NCBI GenBank assembly: GCA_949294195.1
Contig: CASFGK010000004.1
Location: forward strand, 62,001-126,000
Direction of reading: 5' to 3'
DNA from: an uncultured Bacteroidales bacterium
Lineage (GTDB): Bacteria; Bacteroidota; Bacteroidia; Bacteroidales; UBA932
DNA: 64,000 bases
Under the pieces are notes generated by a model. It saw nothing but the letters and a program-made list of their open reading frames with translations. It made no database searches and had not been told where the DNA came from. How positions within the stretch are numbered: the first letter of the stretch is position 1; every line of letters starts with the position of its first letter. Shown one piece after another: positions 1-8,523 of this stretch. A program made the position numbers and the translations under genes.

Positions 1-2
1 CC

Positions 3-245
3 CCTCCTTTCAAGAAAGCCGAGTTCGACATCGTATTCGGAGAAGGCATTTCCCATGTGGGAGAAGTCATTGATCTGGGTGTCGAGTTCGACATCATCAG
101 GAAGAGCGGGTCATGGTTCAGTTACAACGATTCCAAGCTTGCCCAGGGCCGGGAGGCTGTAAAACAGCTGCTTACTGACAATGTGGAGCTGTGTGACGAA
201 ATCGAGGCGAAGATCCGCGAAGCTCTTCAGAACGTACAGGACTGA
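3..245 (+). CDS. recA: RecA recombinase, C-terminal fragment
   Basis: The reading frame is open from the window edge and ends with TGA. The visible 80 residues start [20 protein letters not shown] and match the end of the RecA core, including the FGEGI segment and the [18 protein letters not shown] stretch. They finish in a short helical tail. RecA coats single-stranded DNA, drives strand exchange and triggers LexA-type cleavage. The N-terminal ATP-binding part lies outside the window. The tail ends soon after the core without the long acidic extension of E. coli RecA. A 57-base spacer with a small palindromic repeat separates it from the next gene. Confidence 0.93.
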   Translation, partial: PPFKKAEFDIVFGEGISHVGEVIDLGVEFDIIRKSGSWFSYNDSKLAQGREAVKQLLTDNVELCDEIEAKIREALQNVQD

Positions 246-250
246 TCGTT

Positions 251-291
251 GTCATCCTGAACGCAGGCCGTCAGGCCTGAGCGAAGAATCT
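251..291. repeat. Small palindromic intergenic repeat
   Basis: The spacer after recA holds GTCATCCTGAACG, then a perfect 6-bp hairpin CAGGCC-gtca-GGCCTG at 264-279, then AGCGAAGAATCT. The outer arms TCATCCTGA and GCGAAGAATCT resemble the dispersed TCATCCTGAGCGAAG...GATCT intergenic repeats common in Bacteroidota genomes. Only one copy is visible here, so calling it a repeat rests on that resemblance. Confidence 0.4.
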
Positions 292-302
292 GCATAAAAA
301 CC

Positions 303-1838
303 ATGGTAGAGAATATATTAAATAAACAGAGAGCGTTTTTCCGCAGCGGGAGGACGCTCTCTGTGTCATATAGAAAGAATGCCCTTAAAAAACTGCGGGA
401 AGCTATCCTGAAAAACAGTGGGCGAATTTGCGACGCCCTCCAGACTGATCTCGGCAAAAGCCGCACAGAATCCTATATGTGCGAGACAGGAATGGTCCTT
501 TCAGAGCTTGATCATGCGGTCAGGCATATCCGCAGCTACTCAGGACGCAGAAAAGTCCGCACTCCCCTCGCCCAGTTTCCCGCAAGAAGCTACATCATTC
601 CGGAACCTTACGGCAACGTGCTGGTAATGAGCCCATGGAACTATCCTCTGCTTCTCAGTCTCGCTCCTGTAATAAGTGCAGTGGCTGCAGGCAATACGGT
701 GATCCTGAAGCCGAGCGCGTATTCTCCGGAAACTTCCGCCGTAGTGTCAGCCATTGTCCGTGAGGCATTTCCGGAAGAACATGTCGCTACAGTTGAAGGA
801 GGCAGGGATGTAAATTCAGACCTGCTGGAGCAGAAATTCGACTATATCTTCTTTACCGGAAGCAAGTCCGTAGGCCGTCTGGTGATGAGCAAGGCTTCGG
901 TGCATCTGACACCTGTCACTCTGGAGCTTGGAGGGAAAAGCCCCGTAATAGTAGACAGAAGTCTGGTAACAAGAAGCGGGAATGACAAAGACCGTAAGAG
1001 CGGCAGAAGCGGATACTTCCGGGATACCGGCTTGCGAACAGCTGCAAGAAGGATAGTATTCGGGAAATTCCTTAACTGCGGGCAGACATGTGTAGCTCCC
1101 GATTATGTCCTTGTGCACGAGGATGTGGCGGATGATTTTCTGGAAGCATGCAAGGAAGAGACTGCAAGGATGTTCGGAGAACATCCTCTTGACAACCGAG
1201 ACTACGGAAAAATCGTCAACGGAAAACATTTCGACAGGCTCTGCAGGGTGATTTCGGAACTTGCGGGACACGGTCCGGAGCTTGAGTCGCACAAGCATGA
1301 GACAGAATCTTCAGCGCCTGTAAGCGCCTCGTCCGGAGGAAACAGCTGCAGGATAATCCTAGGAGGAAAGAGCGAGCCTGAAAATCTCCGGATAGAGCCG
1401 ACCATCGCCCGTCTGGGAAACGTGACCGACAGCAGGCTGGACTCACTGGAAGTGATGCAGGATGAAATATTCGGACCGGTACTGCCTGTCCTTACCTACA
1501 GGGATATCGAAGACATTATAGGATACATTGATGAAAGGCCGAGACCTTTGGCGGCATACATTTTCACGGCAGACAATGATTTCAAGGAAACTCTGCTTGG
1601 CGGGCTGCATTTCGGAGGAGGCTGCATAAATGACACCGTCATACATCTTGCAACTGAGGAAATGCCGTTCGGAGGAGTCGGTGAAAGCGGTATGGGACGG
1701 TATCACGGGAAATACGGATTCGAGACTTTCTCGCACCTCAAAAGCATAGTCGACAAACCGTTATGGCTTGACCTGCCGATGCGCTACCAACCATACACAA
1801 AAGTGAAGGAAAAGCTGGTCAGGATGTTTCTCAAATAG
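303..1838 (+). CDS. NAD(P)-dependent aldehyde dehydrogenase, class 3-like
   Basis: This 511-residue protein oxidises aldehydes to acids. Family landmarks are clear: PWNYPLLLSL near 111, the FTGS cofactor-binding motif near 184, ELGGKSP at 208-214 with the general-base Glu208, the nucleophile Cys263 in NCGQTC, and EIFGP at 388-392. The C-terminal MPFGGVGESGMG signature is also present. Class 3 enzymes of this type (YwdH/AlkH-like) usually run about 450-460 residues. The surplus lies in two hydrophilic stretches, about 222-246 straight after ELGGKSP and about 325-350, both rich in Ser, Gly, Arg or Lys. The substrate cannot be told from sequence. The gene appears monocistronic. Confidence 0.88.
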   Translation: MVENILNKQRAFFRSGRTLSVSYRKNALKKLREAILKNSGRICDALQTDLGKSRTESYMCETGMVLSELDHAVRHIRSYSGRRKVRTPLAQFPARSYIIPEPYGNVLVMSPWNYPLLLSLAPVISAVAAGNTVILKPSAYSPETSAVVSAIVREAFPEEHVATVEGGRDVNSDLLEQKFDYIFFTGSKSVGRLVMSKASVHLTPVTLELGGKSPVIVDRSLVTRSGNDKDRKSGRSGYFRDTGLRTAARRIVFGKFLNCGQTCVAPDYVLVHEDVADDFLEACKEETARMFGEHPLDNRDYGKIVNGKHFDRLCRVISELAGHGPELESHKHETESSAPVSASSGGNSCRIILGGKSEPENLRIEPTIARLGNVTDSRLDSLEVMQDEIFGPVLPVLTYRDIEDIIGYIDERPRPLAAYIFTADNDFKETLLGGLHFGGGCINDTVIHLATEEMPFGGVGESGMGRYHGKYGFETFSHLKSIVDKPLWLDLPMRYQPYTKVKEKLVRMFLK

Positions 1839-1914
1839 GCGGCACAGCCAGCGGCAGCGACCGCCTCTGCGTATGCCGGACAGAAAGACAACAACAAAAC
1901 AAAAAACAACAAAT

Positions 1915-2913
1915 ATGAAAAAGACAGGACTTATTCTTATTTCATTGGCACTAGGTACTTCCATCTGGGCCGGGAATCCACAGGAAAAAGGGCTTGCGGC
2001 TATCAGCCGTGAAAATGCGGAAGCATACATCGGCTTTCTGGCAAGCGATGCCCTGCGAGGCAGAGAAGCCGGGACACAATGGGGTAAAATCGCAGGGGAA
2101 TACATTGTTTCAAATCTGAAGACACTTGGTGTAAAACCGCTTTTCGATTCATACTGCCAGCCATTTGAGGCATACAGAAAGGAACGGCAGAAAAAAGGTG
2201 AATTCCAGGTACATCCGGACTCTATTGCCGTACTGGCACAAGGAGTGCACCGTAAACTGTCCATGAACAATATCCTGTGCAGAATCGACGGACGCAATCC
2301 TGACGAATATATAATTGTAGGAGCACATTATGACCATCTCGGTTTTGACCCGATGCTGGACGGAGACTGCATCTACAACGGTGCGGATGACAACGCTTCC
2401 GGAGTATCAGCCGTACTGCAGCTTGTCAAGGCTTTTCTGGCTACGGGAGTGCAGCCGGAACGGACAGTGATTTTCGCGTTCTGGGACGGCGAGGAAAAAG
2501 GGCTTCTCGGCTCCGAGTATTTTGCACTTACATTTCCGTACCTTGACAAGGTCAAAGGATATCTGAACTATGATATGATCGGACGCAATACCGATGAATC
2601 CAACCCAGGATACCTGATGTATTTCTATACAGCATCCCATCCGGTATTCGGAGACTGGCTGAAAGAAAGCGTTGAAAAATACGGTCTGGACCTTGCTCCC
2701 GACTACCGGGCCTGGGACAGGCCGGTAGGAGGCAGTGACAACGCTTCATTCGCCCTGCGGGACATACCTGTCATCTGGTATCATACGGCCGGACATCCTG
2801 ACTACCACATGCCGGGCGACCATGCCGACAAAATCAACTGGGACAAAGTCGTGGACATCACCAAGGCTTCATTCATCAGTGCCTGGAACCTCGCCAACGA
2901 AAAGGAATACTGA
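1915..2913 (+). CDS. Exported M28-family zinc aminopeptidase
   Basis: This 332-residue protein starts with a signal peptide (MKKTGLILISLALGTSIWAG), so the ATG at 1915 is preferred to an upstream in-frame ATG at 1873 that would add a lysine-rich leader. The M28 zinc ligands are all visible: His138 in HYDHLG, Asp158 in ADDNASG, the catalytic Glu-Glu pair near 193 in DGEEKGLLGS, Asp220 in YDMIGR and His298 in YHMPGDHADK. The family removes N-terminal residues from peptides with two zinc ions. The protein should work in the periplasm, consistent with peptide scavenging. It ends 18 bases from the convergent helix-hairpin-helix gene. Confidence 0.9.
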   Translation: MKKTGLILISLALGTSIWAGNPQEKGLAAISRENAEAYIGFLASDALRGREAGTQWGKIAGEYIVSNLKTLGVKPLFDSYCQPFEAYRKERQKKGEFQVHPDSIAVLAQGVHRKLSMNNILCRIDGRNPDEYIIVGAHYDHLGFDPMLDGDCIYNGADDNASGVSAVLQLVKAFLATGVQPERTVIFAFWDGEEKGLLGSEYFALTFPYLDKVKGYLNYDMIGRNTDESNPGYLMYFYTASHPVFGDWLKESVEKYGLDLAPDYRAWDRPVGGSDNASFALRDIPVIWYHTAGHPDYHMPGDHADKINWDKVVDITKASFISAWNLANEKEY

Positions 2914-2931
2914 TTCTTCTTCCGAAATGCC

Positions 2932-3903
2932 CTATGGCCCGGCAATGCGGCATCGGGAAAGTCTCCCTGCATCTTCAGGACGAAGCACACCGGCAGCGGC
3001 CAATGCCTCTACAGTCCAGGAGGAAGAAGGGTTGTTTTCACGGAACAGGATGATTCCATGCGCAGCATACGGACCAATATACGGATGAAGCCGAAGAGAA
3101 TCCTCAGGAAGAGTCCACAGAGGATATGGATATACTGATGCCGAATCGATTGTAATCAGATCCGACAGGGCATCGAACTTCTCCCTGTCGAATTTCCATA
3201 TATCCATAAGCTGCTCTTTGTATGAATAGCTTCCTCCGAGCCGCCGTCGGTATTCTACCATCTTGGATGCAAAATATCCCCCTATGCCGGGCAAGGCATC
3301 GAAGGCTGCAGAATCGGCCAGATTCAGGTCCGTTAGCGGGATATCGATGTACGGCTCCAGCCTGCGATATACGGAATCAGCTACTACATAAGACTTTGCG
3401 AAGTCGCTTTTTCTGCGGAAACGGCCTCCCTTGAGGCGGTAGTTGACTATGGAGCGAGCCTGCTTTTCAGAAAAGCCGAGCCGCTCCAGTTCTTCCTGAG
3501 TAGCTGTATTGGGATCAAACCTGAAATTCTCGGTTTTCCTTGCAGCTACGGCTCTATAGACCGCTCTTGCAGCAGGGCTGTGATCCGACTGTCTTTTCAC
3601 CACGACATGGCCTGAGGTTCCGTCAGTATTCCCTTTGCGGACGTCACCTCCGTAACCGTTTTTTTCTCCTGCTACGGGAGCAGACACTCCGGATCCGAGC
3701 ACCTGCTCTGCAAGTGCCCGGTCTACGACATAGACAGTATCCGGGCGGTCCCGTTTGCTGACAATCGCTGTTACTGCAGCCTTATGGACAAACATGGCTG
3801 CCTGAAAGCCGATAATAAGAAATACCAATGCCACTGCACCTGTGGTTACGGACGCGGAATATACGTTCCTCTCCGTCTTTTCTCCGTTTTTCTCTCTCCT
3901 CAT
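2932..3903 (-). CDS. Membrane-anchored helix-hairpin-helix (ComEA-like) protein
   Basis: The 323-residue protein has a charged N-terminus, one membrane helix at about 19-39, a low-complexity linker to about 120, and then three helix-hairpin-helix units: about 129-172 (DPNTATQEELERLGF), 191-237 (LNLADSAAFDALPGIGGYFA) and 252-315. HhH units bind the DNA backbone without sequence specificity. In ComEA such units capture incoming DNA, but here the anchor and triple repeat could equally serve chromosome or envelope attachment. I chose ATG at 3903; an in-frame GTG lies three codons upstream. It sits 81 bases downstream of rsmI on the same strand and may be co-transcribed with it. Confidence 0.8.
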   Translation of the reverse strand: MRREKNGEKTERNVYSASVTTGAVALVFLIIGFQAAMFVHKAAVTAIVSKRDRPDTVYVVDRALAEQVLGSGVSAPVAGEKNGYGGDVRKGNTDGTSGHVVVKRQSDHSPAARAVYRAVAARKTENFRFDPNTATQEELERLGFSEKQARSIVNYRLKGGRFRRKSDFAKSYVVADSVYRRLEPYIDIPLTDLNLADSAAFDALPGIGGYFASKMVEYRRRLGGSYSYKEQLMDIWKFDREKFDALSDLITIDSASVYPYPLWTLPEDSLRLHPYIGPYAAHGIILFRENNPSSSWTVEALAAAGVLRPEDAGRLSRCRIAGP

Positions 3904-3993
3904 CTTGTTCACTTTCGCTCTTGCTCACTCCTGCTCTCTTGTGGCCCGGACTTCGGCCACACCTTGTTTCTGTCTCGGGAAACAGGTCTGAAA

Positions 3994-4734
3994 TCATTCT
4001 CCGTCCCGCACGGAATCCGTATCTTCTTCCACGCGATACCTTTTCCCGGACATCTTCTGCGGCTCTGCTCCTGCCACGACAATGACGATTTCTCCTTTCG
4101 GCTCATGATCGGCATACCAAGCTGCTACTTCTGAAAGTGTCCCACGCCTGTGCTCCTCATGAATCTTGGATATCTCACGGGCGACAGAACAGCCTCTGTC
4201 CGGTCCGAAAAACACGGAAAACTGCTCCAGTGTCTTCACCAGGCGGTACGGAGATTCGTAGAAAACCATTGTCCTGGTTTCCCGGGCTAGCTCGGCAAGC
4301 CTTGTCTGGCGGCCTTTCCTGACAGGTAAGAAACCTTCGAAGCAGAATCTGTCGCACGGAAATCCCGAACTTACCAGAGCCGGAACGAATGCTGTAGCCC
4401 CAGGCAGTGTCTCCACATCTATCCCCTCCTGCACACAGGTGCGGACAAGGAGAAAACCAGGATCCGATATCCCCGGTGTACCGGCATCGCTCACAAGTGC
4501 CACATTGAGACCGGCAAGAATGCGGTCCTTGATCATGGAAGCGGTTTTGTGTTCGTTGAACTTATGGTGGGACTCAAGCCTGCCGTGTATGTCATAATGT
4601 TTCAGAAGCACAGAACTGGTCCTGGTATCTTCCGCCAGGATAAGATCCGCACCTTTCAGGACCGACACAGCCCTGAATGTCATGTCTTCGAGATTCCCTA
4701 CAGGAGTAGGGACAATATAGAGTTTTCCGCTCAT
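3994..4734 (-). CDS. rsmI: 16S rRNA (cytidine-1402-2'-O)-methyltransferase
   Basis: The 246-residue protein carries the RsmI (YraL) signatures: [19 protein letters not shown] at the N-terminus, AEDTRTSS near 35 and [13 protein letters not shown] at about 81-93, plus the [15 protein letters not shown] segment. RsmI methylates the ribose of C1402 in the decoding centre of 16S rRNA using S-adenosylmethionine. The reading frame is open for 64 codons further upstream, but homology begins at MSGKLY, so the ATG at 4734 is the start. The C-terminus ends in a charged tail. It is divergent from tdk across a 79-base spacer. Confidence 0.95.
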   Translation of the reverse strand: MSGKLYIVPTPVGNLEDMTFRAVSVLKGADLILAEDTRTSSVLLKHYDIHGRLESHHKFNEHKTASMIKDRILAGLNVALVSDAGTPGISDPGFLLVRTCVQEGIDVETLPGATAFVPALVSSGFPCDRFCFEGFLPVRKGRQTRLAELARETRTMVFYESPYRLVKTLEQFSVFFGPDRGCSVAREISKIHEEHRRGTLSEVAAWYADHEPKGEIVIVVAGAEPQKMSGKRYRVEEDTDSVRDGE

Positions 4735-4779
4735 TCCAAAATTTTGCCTTTTTGCTCCATGCCTTCGCTTATTTTTGGC

Positions 4780-4787
4780 TATCTTTG
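4780..4787 (+). promoter_or_regulatory. Promoter -7 box of tdk
   Basis: TATCTTTG fits the Bacteroidota -7 consensus TAnnTTTG, 27 bases before the tdk ATG. A TTTG at 4751-4754 could be the -33 element, though the 25-base spacing is long. Confidence 0.6.
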
Positions 4788-4813
4788 TTCCCGCAAAGCA
4801 CAAAAGTAAGGAA

Positions 4814-5377
4814 ATGTTTTTAGAAAACGCAAAAAAAGGTTGGATAGAAGTCATCTGCGGCTCCATGTTCTCAGGAAAGACAGAAGAACTGATCAGGAGA
4901 CTCAGACGTGCCCAGTTCGCGAACATGAAAGTGGAAATCTACAAGCCTGCGATAGACGTCAGGTATTCTGAAGACGAAGTGGTATCGCACGACTCCCACA
5001 GCATTCCGTCCACGCCTATCGATTCTCCGACAAGCATGCTGCTGCTTTCCGGTGATGTAGATGTTGTAGGCATAGATGAAGCCCAGTTTTTTGACGATAC
5101 GATAGTGGAGGTTGCACAGACACTGGCCGACAGAGGGATAAGGGTCATAATCGCAGGCCTTGACATGGATTTTGCCGGCAAGCCGTTCGGTCCTATGCCG
5201 GCCCTGATGGCCGTAGCGGAAGATGTGCAGAAAGTCCATGCCATCTGCGTAAAATGCGGCAGCATCGCCAACCATTCCCACAGGCTTTCTTCCAGTGACA
5301 AGCTGGTGGTGCTCGGAGAAAAAGACACTTACGAACCGCTTTGCAGGCATTGCTTCAATGAAGCGACGAAAAAATAG
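4814..5377 (+). CDS. tdk: Thymidine kinase
   Basis: This 187-residue protein is a type II thymidine kinase, which phosphorylates thymidine to dTMP with ATP in the salvage pathway. Visible features are the P-loop GSMFSGKT at 16-23, the Walker B-like DEAQFF at 88-93, and the four zinc cysteines C145/C148 (CVKC) and C177/C180 (CRHC). VHAICVKCG is typical of Bacteroidales enzymes. The frame opens 13 codons earlier, but that stretch would overlap the -7 box, so ATG 4814 is chosen. Thymidylate kinase (tmk), the next step, is encoded near 18 kb. Confidence 0.95.
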   Translation: MFLENAKKGWIEVICGSMFSGKTEELIRRLRRAQFANMKVEIYKPAIDVRYSEDEVVSHDSHSIPSTPIDSPTSMLLLSGDVDVVGIDEAQFFDDTIVEVAQTLADRGIRVIIAGLDMDFAGKPFGPMPALMAVAEDVQKVHAICVKCGSIANHSHRLSSSDKLVVLGEKDTYEPLCRHCFNEATKK

Positions 5378-5436
5378 CACACTGGAAATCGCATCCGGCT
5401 CCGCCGAAGCACCGGCGGCACCTTTCCATGAGCACT

Positions 5437-6315
5437 TCACTTCCTCGGATGATGGGCCAGAACAGTATTCTGCCAGACACTTTTGTCTATATGCGTATAA
5501 ATCTCTGTTGTCAGGATGCTTTCATGTCCGAGCATTTCCTGGACGGCACGCAGGTCAGCACCGTTTTCAAGCAGATGTGTAGCAAATGAATGGCGGAAAG
5601 TATGCGGGGATATTTCCTTGCGGATACCGGCCAGGACAGCCTGTTTTTTTACCATATTGAATACAGAGACCCGGCTGAGCTTCCTGCCGAACCTGTTCAG
5701 GAACAATACGTCTTCGGAGTCCCTGTCATAAGGCTCCGGTCTCATTTGCAAATATTTGAGGACATATTCGAGCGCAATGCCGCCTATAGGGACAAGTCTC
5801 TGCTTGTCTCCCTTTCCCTTTACACGGACAAACTTCTCTTTCGCGAACACATCGGAAATCTTCAGCCCGACCAATTCCGAGACACGCAACCCGCATCCGT
5901 AAAGGACTTCCAGTATGGCCCTGTCCCTGACTCCGGCAGCATCGTCCGTCCGCACCGAATCCATGATTCTCTCCACTTCCCCGACTGAAAGCACCTCGGG
6001 CAGATACCGTCCTGTCTTGGGGGATTCCACAGTATCGCACGGATTTTCAAGGACAACCCTTTCAAGCACAAGATAATTGAAAAATGACCTCAATGCGCTC
6101 AGAAGTCTGGCCTGAGACCGTTTTGAATAGTCTGAACGTTTTGACAGATACGCGATTATATCATCCGCCACTATCTGCTCCGGAGGAATCCCGGCCGAAT
6201 CAAGGAAAAGGGCGACATCCGAACAATAGGCATCAGCCGTGTTCGGAGACATCGCCCTCTCGATTTTCAGATATCGGGAATAGTCATCCAGCAATATTCC
6301 GGCACTTCCTTTCAT
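5437..6315 (-). CDS. xerD: Tyrosine recombinase XerD
   Basis: The 292-residue protein has the N-terminal SAM-like core-binding domain (about 7-90) and a C-terminal catalytic domain with the full active-site set: Arg144 (GLRVSE), Lys168 (KGKGDK), His238 and Arg241 (SPHTFRHS), His264 (MLGHESI) and the nucleophile Tyr273 (EIYTH). Length and motifs match XerD, which resolves chromosome dimers at dif, rather than phage or transposon integrases. Nothing nearby looks like an integrated element. It lies 78 bases downstream of the M49 lipoprotein gene on the same strand and converges on tdk. A XerC paralogue could have been labelled XerD, as the two are hard to tell apart. Confidence 0.9.
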   Translation of the reverse strand: MKGSAGILLDDYSRYLKIERAMSPNTADAYCSDVALFLDSAGIPPEQIVADDIIAYLSKRSDYSKRSQARLLSALRSFFNYLVLERVVLENPCDTVESPKTGRYLPEVLSVGEVERIMDSVRTDDAAGVRDRAILEVLYGCGLRVSELVGLKISDVFAKEKFVRVKGKGDKQRLVPIGGIALEYVLKYLQMRPEPYDRDSEDVLFLNRFGRKLSRVSVFNMVKKQAVLAGIRKEISPHTFRHSFATHLLENGADLRAVQEMLGHESILTTEIYTHIDKSVWQNTVLAHHPRK

Positions 6316-6393
6316 TGCAGCAAATGATAGTCCGTAAAGAAACCCTTCCGGTCGTCATCCCGGATACCGGGCAGAGAATATTCCGGCAGACAG

Positions 6394-8406
6394 CTACAAA
6401 GTGGAATATTTCTGTCCGTACATAAGCATCTGGCCGAGATAGTCATCCGTATACTCGACCTTGTAGTCGACTATCCTGCCGTCTTTTTCCACAGGTACGA
6501 TTTCAGGATTCACGAATCCTCCGTAAGGTTTCAGGTTCAAAGCGTCATATCTGGCCTTCACTTCCCTGTGCAGTTCAGGATCGATATTGACGGCATAAGT
6601 CTCCACCAGTTTCTTCCCTGCTTCATAATCCCCTTCAGACTTGATTCTCTGGACCTCCGCGAGGAGTTTTCCGAACAGGCCGCGTAACGCTTCATAATCG
6701 TTTACGACAAAATATGTCTTTCCGTCACGGACTTTCTTTTCAATGACATTGCCGGCCTTTCCCTGCTCATAGCACCAGTCAGCGATAAGCTTCCTGTTCT
6801 GCATGTGGGCTTCCGTATTTTTCCTTCCAAGTTCGACACGGCTGAACTGCACCATCGCCCCATTTCTTATATAGTTGGAATACTGGGCTTTATATGCTTC
6901 ATTATCAGGAAGGATACCAAGCTCCACGAGTTTTGGGTCAGCTATGTAATACAGGCCGAAAAGGTCTGCTCTCGTTTCCTCCAGAGTCGAACTGTATTCT
7001 TTCAGGGCATTCGGGGATACTCCCGGAAGTATCTGTCCCGAACCGTGTCCGAGGCACTCGTGAAGGTCCGTATGGATCTCGTCTGTAACGGAAAGATACT
7101 TTTTGGCCATGGCTATTTCATTCTCATCCCACGCGAACTCGTTCAGAGTATTCTTGGGAGACTCCTGTGCGGCAAGGTCATAAGCATGCGTAATATTGGC
7201 AATGGTGACTGACTTCGAGCCATGTTCCTTTCTGATCCAATCCGCATTGGGAAGGTTGATCCCGATAGGGGTGGAAGGATAGCAGTCTCCTCCTAACGTG
7301 GTGGCATTGATCACCTTGGCGGAAATACCTTTTACCGACTTCTTCTTGAATCTCGCGTCAACAGGAGAATTGTCCTCGAACCACTGGGCATTTTCGCTAA
7401 GGATTTCAGTCCTTTCGGAAGCCGCATGGTCCTTGATATTGACGAGTCCTTCCCAGCTTGCCTTGCGTCCGAGCGGATCGCTGTAGTCCTCCACGAAACC
7501 GTTCACGAAGTCCACAGTCCCGAGGGTGTCCTGAACCCATTCGATATTGTACTTGTCCCACAGATTCAGGTCTCCTGTCCTGTAATATTCTATCAGTGTG
7601 GCTATATACTGCTTCTGAAGATCATTTTCGGCAACGGCAGCCGCCTTCTCAAGCTCGGATACTATCTTCTCCAGAGCCTTGGAGTAAAGTCCTCCTATCT
7701 TGTAGACCTCCTCGCGCACGACTCCGTCCCGGCCTTTGACCACCTTGCTGTTGAGTCCGTACGAAACCGGGGTCTCGTCGGAAGGATCCGTCATATCATG
7801 ATAGAACTTCTCCACTTCCGCCCTTGTGACATTCTCGTAGAAATTCACGGCAGAAAGCTTCACGATATCCCCGTCCGGGTCATTGGACTTTCTCTGAGGG
7901 AAGATTGAAGGATCGTAAATCACAGCCAGCAACCCGTCCGCGGAGTCCATGTCGCAGCCTGAAGCCTCCATCAGAGACCGGAAGTATTCCTCCGGGCAGC
8001 CGGGGAAAAACTTGTCTTCGGCATAATGGTGATGTATGCCGTTGCTGAAGAAAACTCTCTTCGCATATACTGTAAATTCTTGAAAATCCGCGCAATCTCT
8101 GTCTCCGGAATAGTTTTCAAGTATACGTTCGAGGACTTTCCTTACCTGAAGATTGTACTTGCAGTGCTGGTCCCACAGAATGTCCCGGCCGTATTTGGCG
8201 GCTTCTCCGAGATGATATACATACTCTTTCTGCTGAAGAGTCAGGTCGTCCCAGCCCGGAATACGGTAACGCATGACCTTCAGGTCAGCGAATTCGTCAA
8301 TCAGATACTTGAAATCCCCGCCCTGCTGCTCTCCTGTACGGTTTCCGCATGATACTGCAGCTGCGGCCAATGCTGTAATAGCTGTCATTTTCACAATCCT
8401 GTTCAT
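6394..8406 (-). CDS. M49-family (DPP III-like) peptidase lipoprotein
   Basis: The 670-residue product starts with a lipoprotein signal peptide ending AAAVSC, so it should be anchored in the envelope. The dipeptidyl peptidase III zinc motif HExxGH is present as HECLGH at about 449-454, followed by GSGQ. The second motif EExRAD is EETRAD near 476-481, giving the third ligand. M49 enzymes remove dipeptides from N-termini. An in-frame TTG four codons upstream is rejected for ATG 8406. Upstream on this strand TATCTTTA (plus-strand 8445-8452) is one base off the -7 consensus. A second, distant relative lies at 52.7-54.3 kb. Confidence 0.9.
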   Translation of the reverse strand: MNRIVKMTAITALAAAAVSCGNRTGEQQGGDFKYLIDEFADLKVMRYRIPGWDDLTLQQKEYVYHLGEAAKYGRDILWDQHCKYNLQVRKVLERILENYSGDRDCADFQEFTVYAKRVFFSNGIHHHYAEDKFFPGCPEEYFRSLMEASGCDMDSADGLLAVIYDPSIFPQRKSNDPDGDIVKLSAVNFYENVTRAEVEKFYHDMTDPSDETPVSYGLNSKVVKGRDGVVREEVYKIGGLYSKALEKIVSELEKAAAVAENDLQKQYIATLIEYYRTGDLNLWDKYNIEWVQDTLGTVDFVNGFVEDYSDPLGRKASWEGLVNIKDHAASERTEILSENAQWFEDNSPVDARFKKKSVKGISAKVINATTLGGDCYPSTPIGINLPNADWIRKEHGSKSVTIANITHAYDLAAQESPKNTLNEFAWDENEIAMAKKYLSVTDEIHTDLHECLGHGSGQILPGVSPNALKEYSSTLEETRADLFGLYYIADPKLVELGILPDNEAYKAQYSNYIRNGAMVQFSRVELGRKNTEAHMQNRKLIADWCYEQGKAGNVIEKKVRDGKTYFVVNDYEALRGLFGKLLAEVQRIKSEGDYEAGKKLVETYAVNIDPELHREVKARYDALNLKPYGGFVNPEIVPVEKDGRIVDYKVEYTDDYLGQMLMYGQKYSTL

Positions 8407-8495
8407 AATGGTGTCCAAGTCGTTTTATAATCAGTACAAACGTGTAAAGATACGATTTTTCAAGGAATTTCTATTGTAATCCGGAGTTTTAATGC

Positions 8496-8503
8496 TATTT
8501 TTG
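8496..8503 (+). promoter_or_regulatory. Promoter of clostripain-like gene
   Basis: TATTTTTG fits TAnnTTTG, with TTG at 8474-8476 and a 19-base spacer, 20 bases before the ATG. Confidence 0.55.
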
Positions 8504-8523
8504 TATGATTGGCACTTGTTTAT

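Noticed and set aside
5437-6315. Integrase of a mobile element
   Set aside because: Length and motifs match XerD, and no attachment site, phage or transfer genes lie nearby.
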